A stretch of DNA of 64,000 nucleotides from assembly GCA_018242255.1 (NCBI GenBank), contig JAFECH010000350.1, positions 1-64,000 on the forward strand, in the 5' to 3' direction. A program made the translations under genes and the position numbers. Source of the stretch: Pseudomonadota bacterium. Its GTDB lineage: Bacteria > Pseudomonadota > Alphaproteobacteria > Rhizobiales > Hyphomicrobiaceae. This document shows, piece by piece, positions 17,028 through 26,021 of the stretch; positions within the stretch are counted from its first letter, which is position 1; each line of letters opens with the position of its first letter. Under the pieces are notes generated by a model that was not told where the DNA came from, made no database searches, and worked only from the letters and a program-made list of their open reading frames with translations.

Positions 17028-18863
17028 ATGGCGTTCGGTGCGCGCGCGAAGTTGATCAATCCGCGCCTCGGCACGTATTTCAGTATTTTTGCAGCGCTCT
17101 ACACGGCGCTGTTTCTTCTCGTCTTGATCTTCGAGCAGCTGAAGTTCGATGAGAGTTTCCTGCGCATCGCGTTCCTCGCCGGACCGATCATCATCTACGC
17201 CGCGATAGGCCTGTCTATCGGTACCAACGATATCCTCGGATATTTCGCGGCCGGTCGCCGGGTTCCGGCTGCGTACACGGGCCTTTTGCTTGGCGCTTCG
17301 ACGCTGGGCGGCACATTCATTGTGGCGGGCACGGGCGCTTTCTTCTTCTCAGGGTTTGACGCCCTCATCCTGCTGATGGGCACGCTGACGGGCTTCGTCA
17401 TCATGGCGATCGGGCTCGCGCCGTTCTATCGAAAGTTTGGCGCGTTCACTCTGCCGAGCTATCTCGGACGCCGTTTCGAGAGCCGGGCGTTGAGGGTTAT
17501 AACGGCCGGCGTTGCAGCTGTTCCGATGCTCCTGGTGCTGTCGGCTGAGTTGCGCATTGGCGGTGGCGTCGCGCAACGCCTCGTCGGCGGCAGCGTCAAT
17601 AATCTGGTGTTTCTCCTAGCGCTGACGATCGCGATATCGACCGCGGCGGGGGGAAAGCGCTCTTTCACCTGGACTGGCGTTGCACAATCGATTGCGCTGT
17701 TTCTCGCTGTGCTTGGCGTGGCGACGACCATAAGCGTGATGGTCACAAGCCTGCCCATTCCGCAGTTGGCGAACGGCCCGATGGTGCGTGGCTTGGTGCG
17801 GAATGAGGTCAACGAGGGACTGCCGCTCGTCCAAGTCTGGCCAATGGCGTTCCAGCTGCCACCGGAGGGTTTTTCGGCGCTGGCGAAACCCTACACGCAG
17901 CCGTTCGGCTCGCTCGGGCCTTTGGCTTTCATCATCGGTATTTTCGCGATTGCGACGGGGGTCAGCACCGCGCCGTGGCTGCTGCCGCGCGTCGCTGCGA
18001 CGCCAGGTGTCTACGAGGCGCGCAAGTCACTCGGCTGGGCGACGGTCTTTTCCGGCCTCGCCCTGCTTACGATATCTTCTGCAGCAATCTTCCTGCGAGA
18101 TTTTACACTTCAAGCTGTGATGAGCGAGCGGTTGGGGCCGTTGCCGCAATGGCTGCACAACGCAGCAGCGCATCATATCGTAACGTTCGATCAGGCGGCG
18201 ACGCGGCTGGGCTTTGCCGGCTTGAAGTTCGATCGCGACGGCGTGCTGTTTGCCTTGCCGCTGCTGGTGGATCTGCCCTCGGCGTTCTCTTATCTCCTGC
18301 TTGCCGGCGCTGTCGCTGCTGCATTGGTCACGGCGTCTGCGACGACGGTGTCATTGGCGGCGGTTCTTGGCGAGGATGTTGTCCAGGGCATGTCGTGGGA
18401 GCCGCCGACGACGCAGAGCCGGGTGTGGATTGTGCGTGGCTTCATCGCGGTCGTCGCTTTCAGTGGAGCGATGCTGTGCGTCACAGCGCCGAGCGATCCG
18501 CTGCGGCTGGTGTTGTGGGCATTGTCGCTGACGGGTGCGAGCCTCTTCCCTGTCATGGTCCTGTCGATCTGGTGGAAGAGACTGACGGTCGGCGGCGCAA
18601 TCTTCGGGGTCATCTCCGGCTTCGCCGCAGCAGCGTTCGCCATCCTGATGGGCGAGATGGGGGCACTTTCGACACCCGGCGCAATCGCTGGCATTCTCGG
18701 TTTGCCGGTGTCGTTCGCCGTGGCCATCGGCATCAGCCTGATGCGGCCGGAAGTCAGCCGTCACACCGTCGAGATGGTGCGTGATATCCGGGTTCCGGGC
18801 GGTGAGATTATCTATGATCGCGAGATGCAGCGGCTGCAGCTTCGCAAGCATTCGCGCACGTGA
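17028..18863 (+). CDS. Sodium:solute symporter family protein (VC_2705-type, acetate-like)
   Basis: A 611-residue transporter with about 13-14 membrane segments of the sodium:solute symporter family (LeuT fold). Recognisable parts are IGLSIGTNDILGYFAAGRRV, the LGASTLGGTFIVAGTGAFFFSG region and an FGAFTLPSYLGRRFESR block. The subgroup partnered by DUF4212 is usually called acetate/solute permease, but short organic acids in general are possible. It is translated from an ATG with a GGGGAG site, ten bases after the small subunit gene, so the two form one operon. Confidence 0.9.
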   Translation: MAFGARAKLINPRLGTYFSIFAALYTALFLLVLIFEQLKFDESFLRIAFLAGPIIIYAAIGLSIGTNDILGYFAAGRRVPAAYTGLLLGASTLGGTFIVAGTGAFFFSGFDALILLMGTLTGFVIMAIGLAPFYRKFGAFTLPSYLGRRFESRALRVITAGVAAVPMLLVLSAELRIGGGVAQRLVGGSVNNLVFLLALTIAISTAAGGKRSFTWTGVAQSIALFLAVLGVATTISVMVTSLPIPQLANGPMVRGLVRNEVNEGLPLVQVWPMAFQLPPEGFSALAKPYTQPFGSLGPLAFIIGIFAIATGVSTAPWLLPRVAATPGVYEARKSLGWATVFSGLALLTISSAAIFLRDFTLQAVMSERLGPLPQWLHNAAAHHIVTFDQAATRLGFAGLKFDRDGVLFALPLLVDLPSAFSYLLLAGAVAAALVTASATTVSLAAVLGEDVVQGMSWEPPTTQSRVWIVRGFIAVVAFSGAMLCVTAPSDPLRLVLWALSLTGASLFPVMVLSIWWKRLTVGGAIFGVISGFAAAAFAILMGEMGALSTPGAIAGILGLPVSFAVAIGISLMRPEVSRHTVEMVRDIRVPGGEIIYDREMQRLQLRKHSRT

Positions 18864-18932
18864 CGGCTTGAGCGCTGCTTTGCCGACCTTTCAGGATTGC
18901 TCAGGCCCTCCGGGGCCTCTAAAGAGCAAGCC

Positions 18933-19892
18933 ATGACCATTCGCGACCGCCTCGATCTTTATCCGCCGCTGACGCCGTATCGCGAGACCCGGCTGCCGGT
19001 CGGCGGCGGGCATACGCTTTATGTCGAGGAATGCGGCAACCCGAACGGGCTGCCTGTCATCATTCTGCACGGCGGTCCGGGCGGCGGCTGCAATCCCACG
19101 ATGCGGCGGTTTCACGATCCCGAGCGCTATCGCATCGTGCTGTTCGATCAGCGTGGGTGTGGGCGTTCGACGCCGAATGCCTCTCTCGATCACAACACGA
19201 CGCATGATCTCGTCGCCGACATCGAACGCATACGCGGCGAACTCGGCGTCGACCGTTGGCAGCTCTTCGGCGGTTCGTGGGGATCGACACTCGCGATTGC
19301 CTACGCGGAAGCCTATCCCGCGCGGGTGAGCGCGATGATCCTGCGCGGCATTTTCCTGCTGACGCGGGCAGAGTTGCGGTGGTTCTATCAGGACGGGTGC
19401 AGTTGGCTTTTTCCGGAAGCCTTTGCGGAATTCCAGCGCCCGATCCCGCTCGCCGAGCGCGACGATATGATAGGCGCCTATCATCGCAGGTTGATTTCTG
19501 AGGATCTCAGCGTGCGCCTGTCAGCGGCGCGTGCCTGGAGCATCTGGGAAGGAACGACGCTTTCGCTCATTCCGGAAGCCGATCGTGTGGCGCGGTTCGG
19601 CGCCGACAGCTATGCGCTCGCCTTCGCGCGGATCGAAAGCCACTACTTCGTCAACGCCGGTTTTTTCCGCAGGGATGGCGAGTTGCTGCTTGAAGCCCAT
19701 CGGCTGAAGGACATACCCGGCGTCATTGCGCACGGCCGTTACGATGTCGTGACGCCTGTGCGGAATGCAGTGATGTTCGCCAAAGCGTGGGGAAACACGG
19801 ATCTGCGCATCGTGCCTGACGCCGGGCACGCCATGACGGAACCGGGGATCGTGCACGAGCTTATCCGCGCTACGCGCAAGTTTGCGGATTGA
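18933..19892 (+). CDS. pip: Proline iminopeptidase
   Basis: A 319-residue alpha/beta-hydrolase of peptidase family S33. The oxyanion-hole HGGPGGG is at about residues 45-51, DQRGCGRSTP follows near 74, the nucleophile elbow GGSWGS near 112-117 and the catalytic His in DAGHAM close to the C terminus; the Asp is in GRYDVVTP. It removes N-terminal proline from peptides in the cytoplasm. The ATG at 18933 is preferred to an upstream start in the frame because the family begins at this point (RDRLDLYPPLTPY). Confidence 0.95.
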   Translation: MTIRDRLDLYPPLTPYRETRLPVGGGHTLYVEECGNPNGLPVIILHGGPGGGCNPTMRRFHDPERYRIVLFDQRGCGRSTPNASLDHNTTHDLVADIERIRGELGVDRWQLFGGSWGSTLAIAYAEAYPARVSAMILRGIFLLTRAELRWFYQDGCSWLFPEAFAEFQRPIPLAERDDMIGAYHRRLISEDLSVRLSAARAWSIWEGTTLSLIPEADRVARFGADSYALAFARIESHYFVNAGFFRRDGELLLEAHRLKDIPGVIAHGRYDVVTPVRNAVMFAKAWGNTDLRIVPDAGHAMTEPGIVHELIRATRKFAD

Positions 19893-19900
19893 TATCGTTT

Positions 19901-20461
19901 CTACAGCGATCCCTTCGGAGCCGGTGCGGCTGCCGGAGGTGCGGGAGGTGGCGGCGGCGGAGGCGCGGCGTGTTCGTCGGGCGGTAGAGGTTTGTCCAGA
20001 TCCCTGACGTGATCGCGGATCTTCTTGTAGACACGCGAGATGTAGTCGAGGGCCTGATCGACTTCCTCGTCGGTCGGCAGCTGGACTTTGCCGTCGGGCG
20101 AAGGCGCATCGGCAAGCGGTCCGGGCGGCGGGGGAGGGCCCGGCGGCCGAGACTCGATCATGTCTTCAAGCTCTTTGACGCGCGCCTTCAGATCGTGGTT
20201 TTCCGACTGTAGCCGCGAGAGCTTGTCGCCGGGTGCGCTGCCGGTCTGATCTTCGACGGATTTGCAGGCCCATTCGTTGCCGCTCTTGGCGCACATCGAA
20301 ACGGCGCCCGTCTGTTTGTCGAGACGGAGGAAGCCGCCATCAACGGGAGACATTGTGAACCGTTCGGCGGCTTCGCTCGATGGTTCCGCAACTGAAGCTG
20401 CCGCCAGCATCGGCAAAATCGAAAGACCGAGCATAACCGTCCGCGTCGCTCTCAAGATCAT
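19901..20461 (-). CDS. Secreted coiled-coil, proline-rich hypothetical protein
   Basis: A 186-residue protein with an N-terminal signal peptide (RTVMLGLSILPMLAAASVA), a small Cys-containing region (SMCAKSGNEWACKS) that may form a disulfide, a coiled coil (LSRLQSENHDLKARVKELEDMI) and two Pro-rich stretches flanking a helical segment. The layout is common in alphaproteobacterial periplasmic proteins of unknown function. The ATG at 20461 has GGAGGA upstream. It converges with the proline iminopeptidase gene eight bases away. Confidence 0.7.
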   Translation of the reverse strand: MILRATRTVMLGLSILPMLAAASVAEPSSEAAERFTMSPVDGGFLRLDKQTGAVSMCAKSGNEWACKSVEDQTGSAPGDKLSRLQSENHDLKARVKELEDMIESRPPGPPPPPGPLADAPSPDGKVQLPTDEEVDQALDYISRVYKKIRDHVRDLDKPLPPDEHAAPPPPPPPAPPAAAPAPKGSL

Positions 20462-20809
20462 TGCTCGTCCTCCGCTGTTCTTTAAGTGCGAGATGGTCAT
20501 GGGCCCGAGCTACGGCAAGACGGCCAAGCGGAAGCAGTTTCCGCGAATCAGTTTGTTCGGGCGGGCGGCGGGGAGACAACCCGTGCCAGTGTTTCGTCTA
20601 ATAAGGGATTGAAAAGGCGAAATTTTTATCATCCTGGCACGTTCCTTAACCCGACGTTTACTCGCGGCGACCAAAAGTTTGACCCTAAGCTGATTTGTGC
20701 CGCGTCCGCCAACGATCGCATTTGACCTGCGCGGTACGGATTCCCCGATATCCCGAGCGCGCGGCGGCTGCGCTCTCCCGGACGTTCGCAATCGCGCTGT
20801 CTCGAGGGG
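20462..20809. other. 348-base divergent intergenic region
   Basis: The stretch separates the secreted coiled-coil gene and the PodJ-like gene and would hold both promoters. Short open frames across it have no ribosome site or recognisable product. I see no tRNA, terminator or repeat. Confidence 0.4.
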
Positions 20810-23476
20810 ATGATGTCAAATTCGGAAATGAGCGCTGAGCGTCGGGAGGGAAGGGACCCGCACGAGTCCGGCGACGACAGCCGCGACGAATTGAAATCAA
20901 TCCTTGATACGATTGCCTCCCAGCTCCAGGACGCTGACCGGCGGCACACGGCAGCATTGAACGAAATGCAGGACCGGATTTCGGGGATGGGGCGCGAGGC
21001 CGATCTCCTGCGGATGCGCATTCCCGATCAATTCGCGCCTGCCTTCGAACAGATCGAAGCGGGCATCGGAGAGCTGGCTCATCGCCTGGTCGAAGCGGAC
21101 CACGTGGGAACGCGTGGTGCTGCGCGTCGCCACCACCGGGCGTCGGCGCGTTCGAGTCATGCCGATGTGAACAATCCTTGGGATCAGGACGACGCAGAAG
21201 CGCTTGCCAGTGTGTACGAAGCGTCGGCCTATCCGCCGTCCCCTGCACCTGCCCGCGATGTCGACGAGAACGGCGGTGGTACTTCGAATATCGATGAGGC
21301 ATGGCTTGAGAGCCGGTTTGCCGAGATCGCGCGCGGCATCGAATATTCGCTCGCACACGTAAAGCCCGAGAGCAATTTATCGGACTTCGATCAGCGTTTT
21401 GATCAGTTCGAACGCCAGTTTGCCAGAGTGTTTACAGGCGTTGCCACACATGACGACCTCGCTGCAGTTCAGCAGATCGAGGCGCACATGGAACAGATCG
21501 TCAATCGCCTCGAAAAGGCGAACGATCAGCTCGACCGGCTCAACACCATCGAAGCGCAGCTTGCGAACGTGTCGCAAACGCTGGCAGAGATGCAGGCCGC
21601 AAACGCGAAAACTGCTGATATCGATGCAGTCGCTCGTGCGGTAGCAGAGGAAACGGCGCAGCGATTTGCGAGCCGGATGCCGGAGGAGCGCAATTCAGCG
21701 GCGGATGAGCTTCGCCCCCTGATCGAGCAGTTGATGGCGGAGAACCGTCAGGGTGGCGAGCACACCTCGATGCTTCTCGACACCATGCAGCAAGCGATGG
21801 TCCGTCTGCTGGATCGGGTAGAAGCGATTGATTTCCCGCCGCCGCAACCGCCGCCGCGGATCTTCGAGGCCGACCATCCGGCCGACTACGACGCCCGAAC
21901 GGGAATGTTCGGCAGCGACTTGGCGCGCGACGAAGATTTTGCCGTCGCACCACCTGCGTTCCACGATGATGAAGGCGATGCGGCGTTTTCCGGCGCCTCT
22001 TCGCCGCCACCGTTCGCGGCCGGCACCGACACGGGAATGTCGCCGGAAGAGATGGCGCTACGCAGCGAGAAGATGCGGCAGGAATTCATCGCAGACGCGC
22101 GTCGCGCGAAGATGCGTCTCAGCGCCGAGGGCGACGACATTGACGCTCCTGCCGTGCCTTCGCTATCCGCAACGCGGACAGCGTATGCTGCCGGTTCGGC
22201 GGCCTCTGGCAGTAGGCCAATCCGGCCGTCGAGCGCGCTTCACAAGAACACGTCGGGACCGTCCGCACCGTCGCCTCGGCTGATGATCCTTGCAGGCTTC
22301 GTGCTCGTGGCGCTCGTCGGACTTTGGTACACCTTTGGCTTTGAGAGCAGACCACATCCGGCCGCCGTGCAGCAGGCCACACCGACCGCTGCCGAGCCAT
22401 CGTCCGGGCCGCAAGCGCCGTCGGCTCCTGCCGCCGAGCCGAACGCCCAAGATCCGAACGCACAGGGCGGCGTCAACGGTCCACGCGGCGATCTCGGTCC
22501 GCATGAGGGCGGCGCTCCTTCGACGACTGCTTCGATCGATCAAGCTTCCGCGCCTCGCACTGCGCTGCCAATGCTTGGCGTTGCGGTTGATCTCGATCGT
22601 CCAGTAACGGAAGCTGAACTCATTACGGCGCGGCGACATCAGGCGATGGCCAATCTCTCGGGCGAGCTCGGGAGCTCTGCGGCGCGGCCCGGTGAATCTG
22701 CGGTGGTTCCGGCGTCTATGATTCCGACGGAAGCGGAAACGGAAGGCATCGCGCCCTCTACGCAAAATTCAAGCCCGCCGCTCGGCTCTACGACGTCGTC
22801 GCGGCTCGACATGCCGCAGGCGATGATCGGTCCTTTGTCGCTTCGGCTTGCGGCGGCCAACGGAGACTCGTCGGCGCAGTTCGAAGTTGGTGCGCGGTTT
22901 GCTGCAGGTGAAGGCGTGCCGCAGAATTTCGCGGAAGCCGCGAAATGGTATCAGCGCTCGGCCGACCAAGGTTTCGCCTTGGCGCAATATCGTCTTGGTA
23001 CGCTTTATGAGCGCGGTCTCGGTCTGAAAGTCGACCGGAAGCAGGCCCGCACCTGGTACTTGCGCGCGGCAGAGCAGGGTAACATCAAGGCCATGCACAA
23101 TCTCGCTGTGCTGGCGGCCAACCAGTCCGACCGCGCCCCAGATTACACGACGGCCGCTCAATGGTTCGAGGAAGCCGCCAAGCGCGGCCTGCCCGACAGT
23201 CAATTCAATCTGGCGGTTCTCTATGAAAACGGTCTAGGTGTTACACGAGATCTGAGGACGGCGTTCATGTGGCTTTCTCTCGCCGCGCAAGGCGGCGACG
23301 CCGATGCCGTTCGCCGCCGGGACATTCTCCGTGGCAAACTGACGGCGCAGGATATCACCGTCGCAAATAAGATGATTTCAGCCTGGCAGATGACGCCGCC
23401 GGATCGTTCGCTGAACGATGCGCTCATTGCCGGTGATCTGTGGAAGAAAAATCCCCGGAACGGCGTCAACGGCTAA
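20810..23476 (+). CDS. PodJ-like polar/peptidoglycan-associated protein with Sel1 repeats
   Basis: An 888-residue protein. Residues ~20-340 are acidic and largely coiled coil (for example QIEAHMEQIVNRLEKANDQLDRL), ~340-485 are disordered, one membrane helix lies at about 490-512 (LMILAGFVLVALVGLWYTF), ~515-665 is a low-complexity Pro/Ala/Ser linker and ~670-840 holds four Sel1-type repeats (AAKWYQRSADQGFALAQYRLGTLYERG and relatives). The order of cytoplasmic coiled coil, membrane helix and periplasmic Sel1 domain is that of PodJ/PodJL, which organise a cell pole in Caulobacter and relatives. A polar role would fit a budding stalked cell but is inference. Three close ATGs are possible starts. 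Confidence 0.75.
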   Translation: MMSNSEMSAERREGRDPHESGDDSRDELKSILDTIASQLQDADRRHTAALNEMQDRISGMGREADLLRMRIPDQFAPAFEQIEAGIGELAHRLVEADHVGTRGAARRHHRASARSSHADVNNPWDQDDAEALASVYEASAYPPSPAPARDVDENGGGTSNIDEAWLESRFAEIARGIEYSLAHVKPESNLSDFDQRFDQFERQFARVFTGVATHDDLAAVQQIEAHMEQIVNRLEKANDQLDRLNTIEAQLANVSQTLAEMQAANAKTADIDAVARAVAEETAQRFASRMPEERNSAADELRPLIEQLMAENRQGGEHTSMLLDTMQQAMVRLLDRVEAIDFPPPQPPPRIFEADHPADYDARTGMFGSDLARDEDFAVAPPAFHDDEGDAAFSGASSPPPFAAGTDTGMSPEEMALRSEKMRQEFIADARRAKMRLSAEGDDIDAPAVPSLSATRTAYAAGSAASGSRPIRPSSALHKNTSGPSAPSPRLMILAGFVLVALVGLWYTFGFESRPHPAAVQQATPTAAEPSSGPQAPSAPAAEPNAQDPNAQGGVNGPRGDLGPHEGGAPSTTASIDQASAPRTALPMLGVAVDLDRPVTEAELITARRHQAMANLSGELGSSAARPGESAVVPASMIPTEAETEGIAPSTQNSSPPLGSTTSSRLDMPQAMIGPLSLRLAAANGDSSAQFEVGARFAAGEGVPQNFAEAAKWYQRSADQGFALAQYRLGTLYERGLGLKVDRKQARTWYLRAAEQGNIKAMHNLAVLAANQSDRAPDYTTAAQWFEEAAKRGLPDSQFNLAVLYENGLGVTRDLRTAFMWLSLAAQGGDADAVRRRDILRGKLTAQDITVANKMISAWQMTPPDRSLNDALIAGDLWKKNPRNGVNG

Positions 23477-23570
23477 GCTTGCCGTGACGCGCCGTGTGGT
23501 GTCTCCTGGCGGGTATTCCTGCTAGACGCTAGTTCAATCGCCTGCACCACCCGCCGCATCGGAATTGAGG

Positions 23571-24497
23571 ATGACCCTTTATCTGCCGATTGCCGAGATG
23601 TCGGTCTCCGTCATCGTGTTTTTGGCTCTCGGGATGAGCGTAGGCTTTCTCTCAGGTCTTTTTGGCGTCGGCGGCGGCTTTCTGCTCATGCCGCTGCTGA
23701 CGTTTCTCGGCGTGCCGTCGGCGGTGGCCGTTGCTACCAGCGCGTCTCACGTCGTGGCATCGTCCGTATCGGGTGCGATTACGCATTATCGCCGCGGCAA
23801 TGTCGATATCCGAATGGGGCTCGTCATGCTGACCGGCGGCCTGACGGGGACTTATCTGGGTGTCAGCGCGGTGAAGATTCTCCGGCGTCTGGGATACTTC
23901 GATTTCACAGTGGCTCTGATGTACGTCGTTTTTCTCGGTGTTGTCGGCACGATTATTTTTGTCGAGGGCATCAATGCATCGCGGCAAGTGCGTTCGGCTG
24001 GTGCGGCAGGGGCGAGAAAATCGGGACAGCACGGGTGGATGGAAGGCCTGCCGTTCAAGATGCGGTTTCCGCGTTCGAAGCTTTACATGAGCGCGGTGCC
24101 GCCGGTCATCATCGGTATGTTCATCGGCTGTTTGTCGGCGATCATGGGCATCGGCGGCGGGTTCGTCATCATCCCGGCGATGATCTATCTGCTGCGTATG
24201 CCGACGGGGCTCGTTATCGGCACGTCGCTGTTTCAAATTGTGTTCGTGGCGGCGCTGGCGACCGTGTTGCACGCCGTCGAAAACAAGACGGTCGACGTCG
24301 TGCTCGCTTTTATCTTGATCGTCGGCGGCGTGATCGGTGCGCAATTCGGCACGATGGTCGGCGAGAAATTGCGCGGCGAGCATCTTCGCGCATTGCTCGG
24401 TGCGGTGATTCTGCTCGTTGCGGCCCGGATGGCCTACGAGCTTGTCGTTCCGCCTGCCGATCTTTTCTCGCTTGCGGCCGTGGCGGGGGCATCCTGA
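23571..24497 (+). CDS. TauE/SafE family sulfite/anion exporter-like permease
   Basis: A 308-residue membrane protein with two homologous halves of about four helices. Each half carries the family's Gly-rich motif: SGLFGVGGGFLLMPLLTFLGVP near the N terminus, and SAIMGIGGGFVIIPAMIYLLRMP in the middle. A ~45-residue cytoplasmic loop separates them. TauE/SafE proteins export sulfite, sulfoacetate or other small anions; the substrate here is unknown. The stop overlaps the start of the TIGR02186 gene. Confidence 0.9.
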   Translation: MTLYLPIAEMSVSVIVFLALGMSVGFLSGLFGVGGGFLLMPLLTFLGVPSAVAVATSASHVVASSVSGAITHYRRGNVDIRMGLVMLTGGLTGTYLGVSAVKILRRLGYFDFTVALMYVVFLGVVGTIIFVEGINASRQVRSAGAAGARKSGQHGWMEGLPFKMRFPRSKLYMSAVPPVIIGMFIGCLSAIMGIGGGFVIIPAMIYLLRMPTGLVIGTSLFQIVFVAALATVLHAVENKTVDVVLAFILIVGGVIGAQFGTMVGEKLRGEHLRALLGAVILLVAARMAYELVVPPADLFSLAAVAGAS

Positions 24498-25288
24498 TGC
24501 GGCAGCTTTTGGCAGCTTTGGTCGTGATGCTTGGTTTAGCAGACTCAGCTATGGCGGACGCGCCGAAGGAAGGCGTGGAAGCCGATGCTTCGACGCGGCA
24601 GGTCGCCATCACTTCGAGCTTTACTGGCACGGAAATTCTGGTCTTCGGCGCAGTCACCAACAGCGTGCAGCCAAGTCCGGAAGCCGGAACATACGATGTG
24701 ATTGTCCTGGTCGAGGGCATTCCGGCTCCGGTCGTCGTTCGTCACAAGTCGCGCGTCGGCGGAATCTGGATCAACACGCAGTCGATGCGTTTTGCGTCGG
24801 TGCCCAGCTACTATGCCATTGCCTCCACACGGCCCATAGACGAGATCGCGGACAAGGCAGTGCTCGATGCACAAGGGATCGGCTTCGATCATGTGCGGAT
24901 GGTCCGCGCGGCGCAGAGCCGGACGGATGCAACGGATCCAGCCGAGTTACAAACTTTCAAGGAAGCGCTGATCCGGTTGAAAGAGCGCGAGCGCGTCTAC
25001 GTCAAATCGGATTTCGGTGTGGCGTTCATCGGCAGCAGCCTGTTCCGAGCGACCATTGCGTTGCCACCCAATGTGCCGGTTGGGCCGCTGACGGCGCACG
25101 TCTATCTGTTCAAGGGCGGGCAAATGCTTGGTGAATACAGCAACCGCGTTATGCTGCAACGTGAAGGCGTCGAGCGATATATTCATCGGACTGCGATGAC
25201 CCAACCGCTGCTTTACGGCATTGTGACCGTGCTACTGGCGGCGTCTTCAGGTTTGGCGGCGGCGTTTGCGTTCCGGAAGAACGGATGA
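24497..25288 (+). CDS. TIGR02186-type membrane-anchored protein, partner of TauE/SafE exporter
   Basis: A 263-residue protein with a signal peptide (LLAALVVMLGLADSAMA-DA), a mostly beta extracytoplasmic domain (QVAITSSFTGTEILVFGAV, then YDVIVLVEGIPAPVVVRHKSR) and a C-terminal membrane helix (LYGIVTVLLAASSGLAAAFAF). This is the layout of the alphaproteobacterial TIGR02186 family, regularly found next to TauE/SafE genes. The start overlaps the exporter's stop (TGATG), so they are coupled. A periplasmic accessory role to the exporter is inferred. The frame upstream of 24497 is a shadow of the exporter gene. Confidence 0.85.
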   Translation: MRQLLAALVVMLGLADSAMADAPKEGVEADASTRQVAITSSFTGTEILVFGAVTNSVQPSPEAGTYDVIVLVEGIPAPVVVRHKSRVGGIWINTQSMRFASVPSYYAIASTRPIDEIADKAVLDAQGIGFDHVRMVRAAQSRTDATDPAELQTFKEALIRLKERERVYVKSDFGVAFIGSSLFRATIALPPNVPVGPLTAHVYLFKGGQMLGEYSNRVMLQREGVERYIHRTAMTQPLLYGIVTVLLAASSGLAAAFAFRKNG

Positions 25289-25298
25289 CGCGGAAACG

Positions 25299-26021
25299 TC
25301 AATCATCGCGCAATAGTCTGGCCGCCACGGGATAGAGGCCCTCATGGCCGAGCATCCAGACATCGAGACCGTCTGTGCCGAACAGCGGCTCGAAGGCTAA
25401 GTCGAGAATATTCAAGCCGCCCGTATAGGCTCCGAATGCCGGCATGATGAGGCGCAGGCGGTTGCCGACGAAGCACGGGCGCCGAAGTGATGTGCCGTGA
25501 AAAACGAGACGGGCTGCAGGATGGAAGTGTCCTGCTATCTCGTGCGTCGCCGCTCCGGAACGTGGCTCATGACGGAGCGCGATACCGCCGACGATGATTT
25601 CTTGGACGACGTAACCTGCGAGCGTGCGGTCAATCTTGGGATCGTGATTGCCGGTGATCCAGATCCAATCGCGATCCTCCTGCAGCATGTGGAGGCTTTC
25701 GATGTCGGCCTGATCCATGCGCGCCGCGCCATCGGAATCGTGGAGGCTGTCGCCGAGCGATATGACGGTTTCGGGTTGGTAGCGATCGATCAGAGCCGCA
25801 AGCTTGCGCAGCGTCTCGCGGGTGTCGTAGGGCGGCAACATCTGGCCGCGCGCCGCGAAGGCTGAGCCTTTTTCGAGATGAAGATCGGAGACGATCAGTG
25901 CGCGTTCGGCAGGCCAGTAGAGTGCGCCGAATTTGTGCGCGAGGAATGTCTTTCCGCAGATGTTGACCGGCTGATCGGCGAAATCATCAAGGCCGATCCG
26001 CTCCGGTTTCAGCATGTTCAT
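25299..26021 (-). CDS. pdeM: Ligase-associated DNA damage response endonuclease PdeM
   Basis: A 240-residue metallophosphoesterase. Metal-site motifs are in order: VSDLHLEKG, SLGDSLHDSD, TGNHDPK and GHFHPAAR. PdeM proteins are encoded with an Lhr-type helicase and, in many bacteria, with an ATP-dependent DNA ligase and an exonuclease in a DNA-repair cluster. Here only the helicase is present. The ATG at 26021 overlaps the helicase stop (ATGA), so translation is coupled; the longer frame upstream is a helicase shadow. Nuclease activity has been inferred for the family mainly from context. Confidence 0.92.
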   Translation of the reverse strand: MNMLKPERIGLDDFADQPVNICGKTFLAHKFGALYWPAERALIVSDLHLEKGSAFAARGQMLPPYDTRETLRKLAALIDRYQPETVISLGDSLHDSDGAARMDQADIESLHMLQEDRDWIWITGNHDPKIDRTLAGYVVQEIIVGGIALRHEPRSGAATHEIAGHFHPAARLVFHGTSLRRPCFVGNRLRLIMPAFGAYTGGLNILDLAFEPLFGTDGLDVWMLGHEGLYPVAARLLRDD

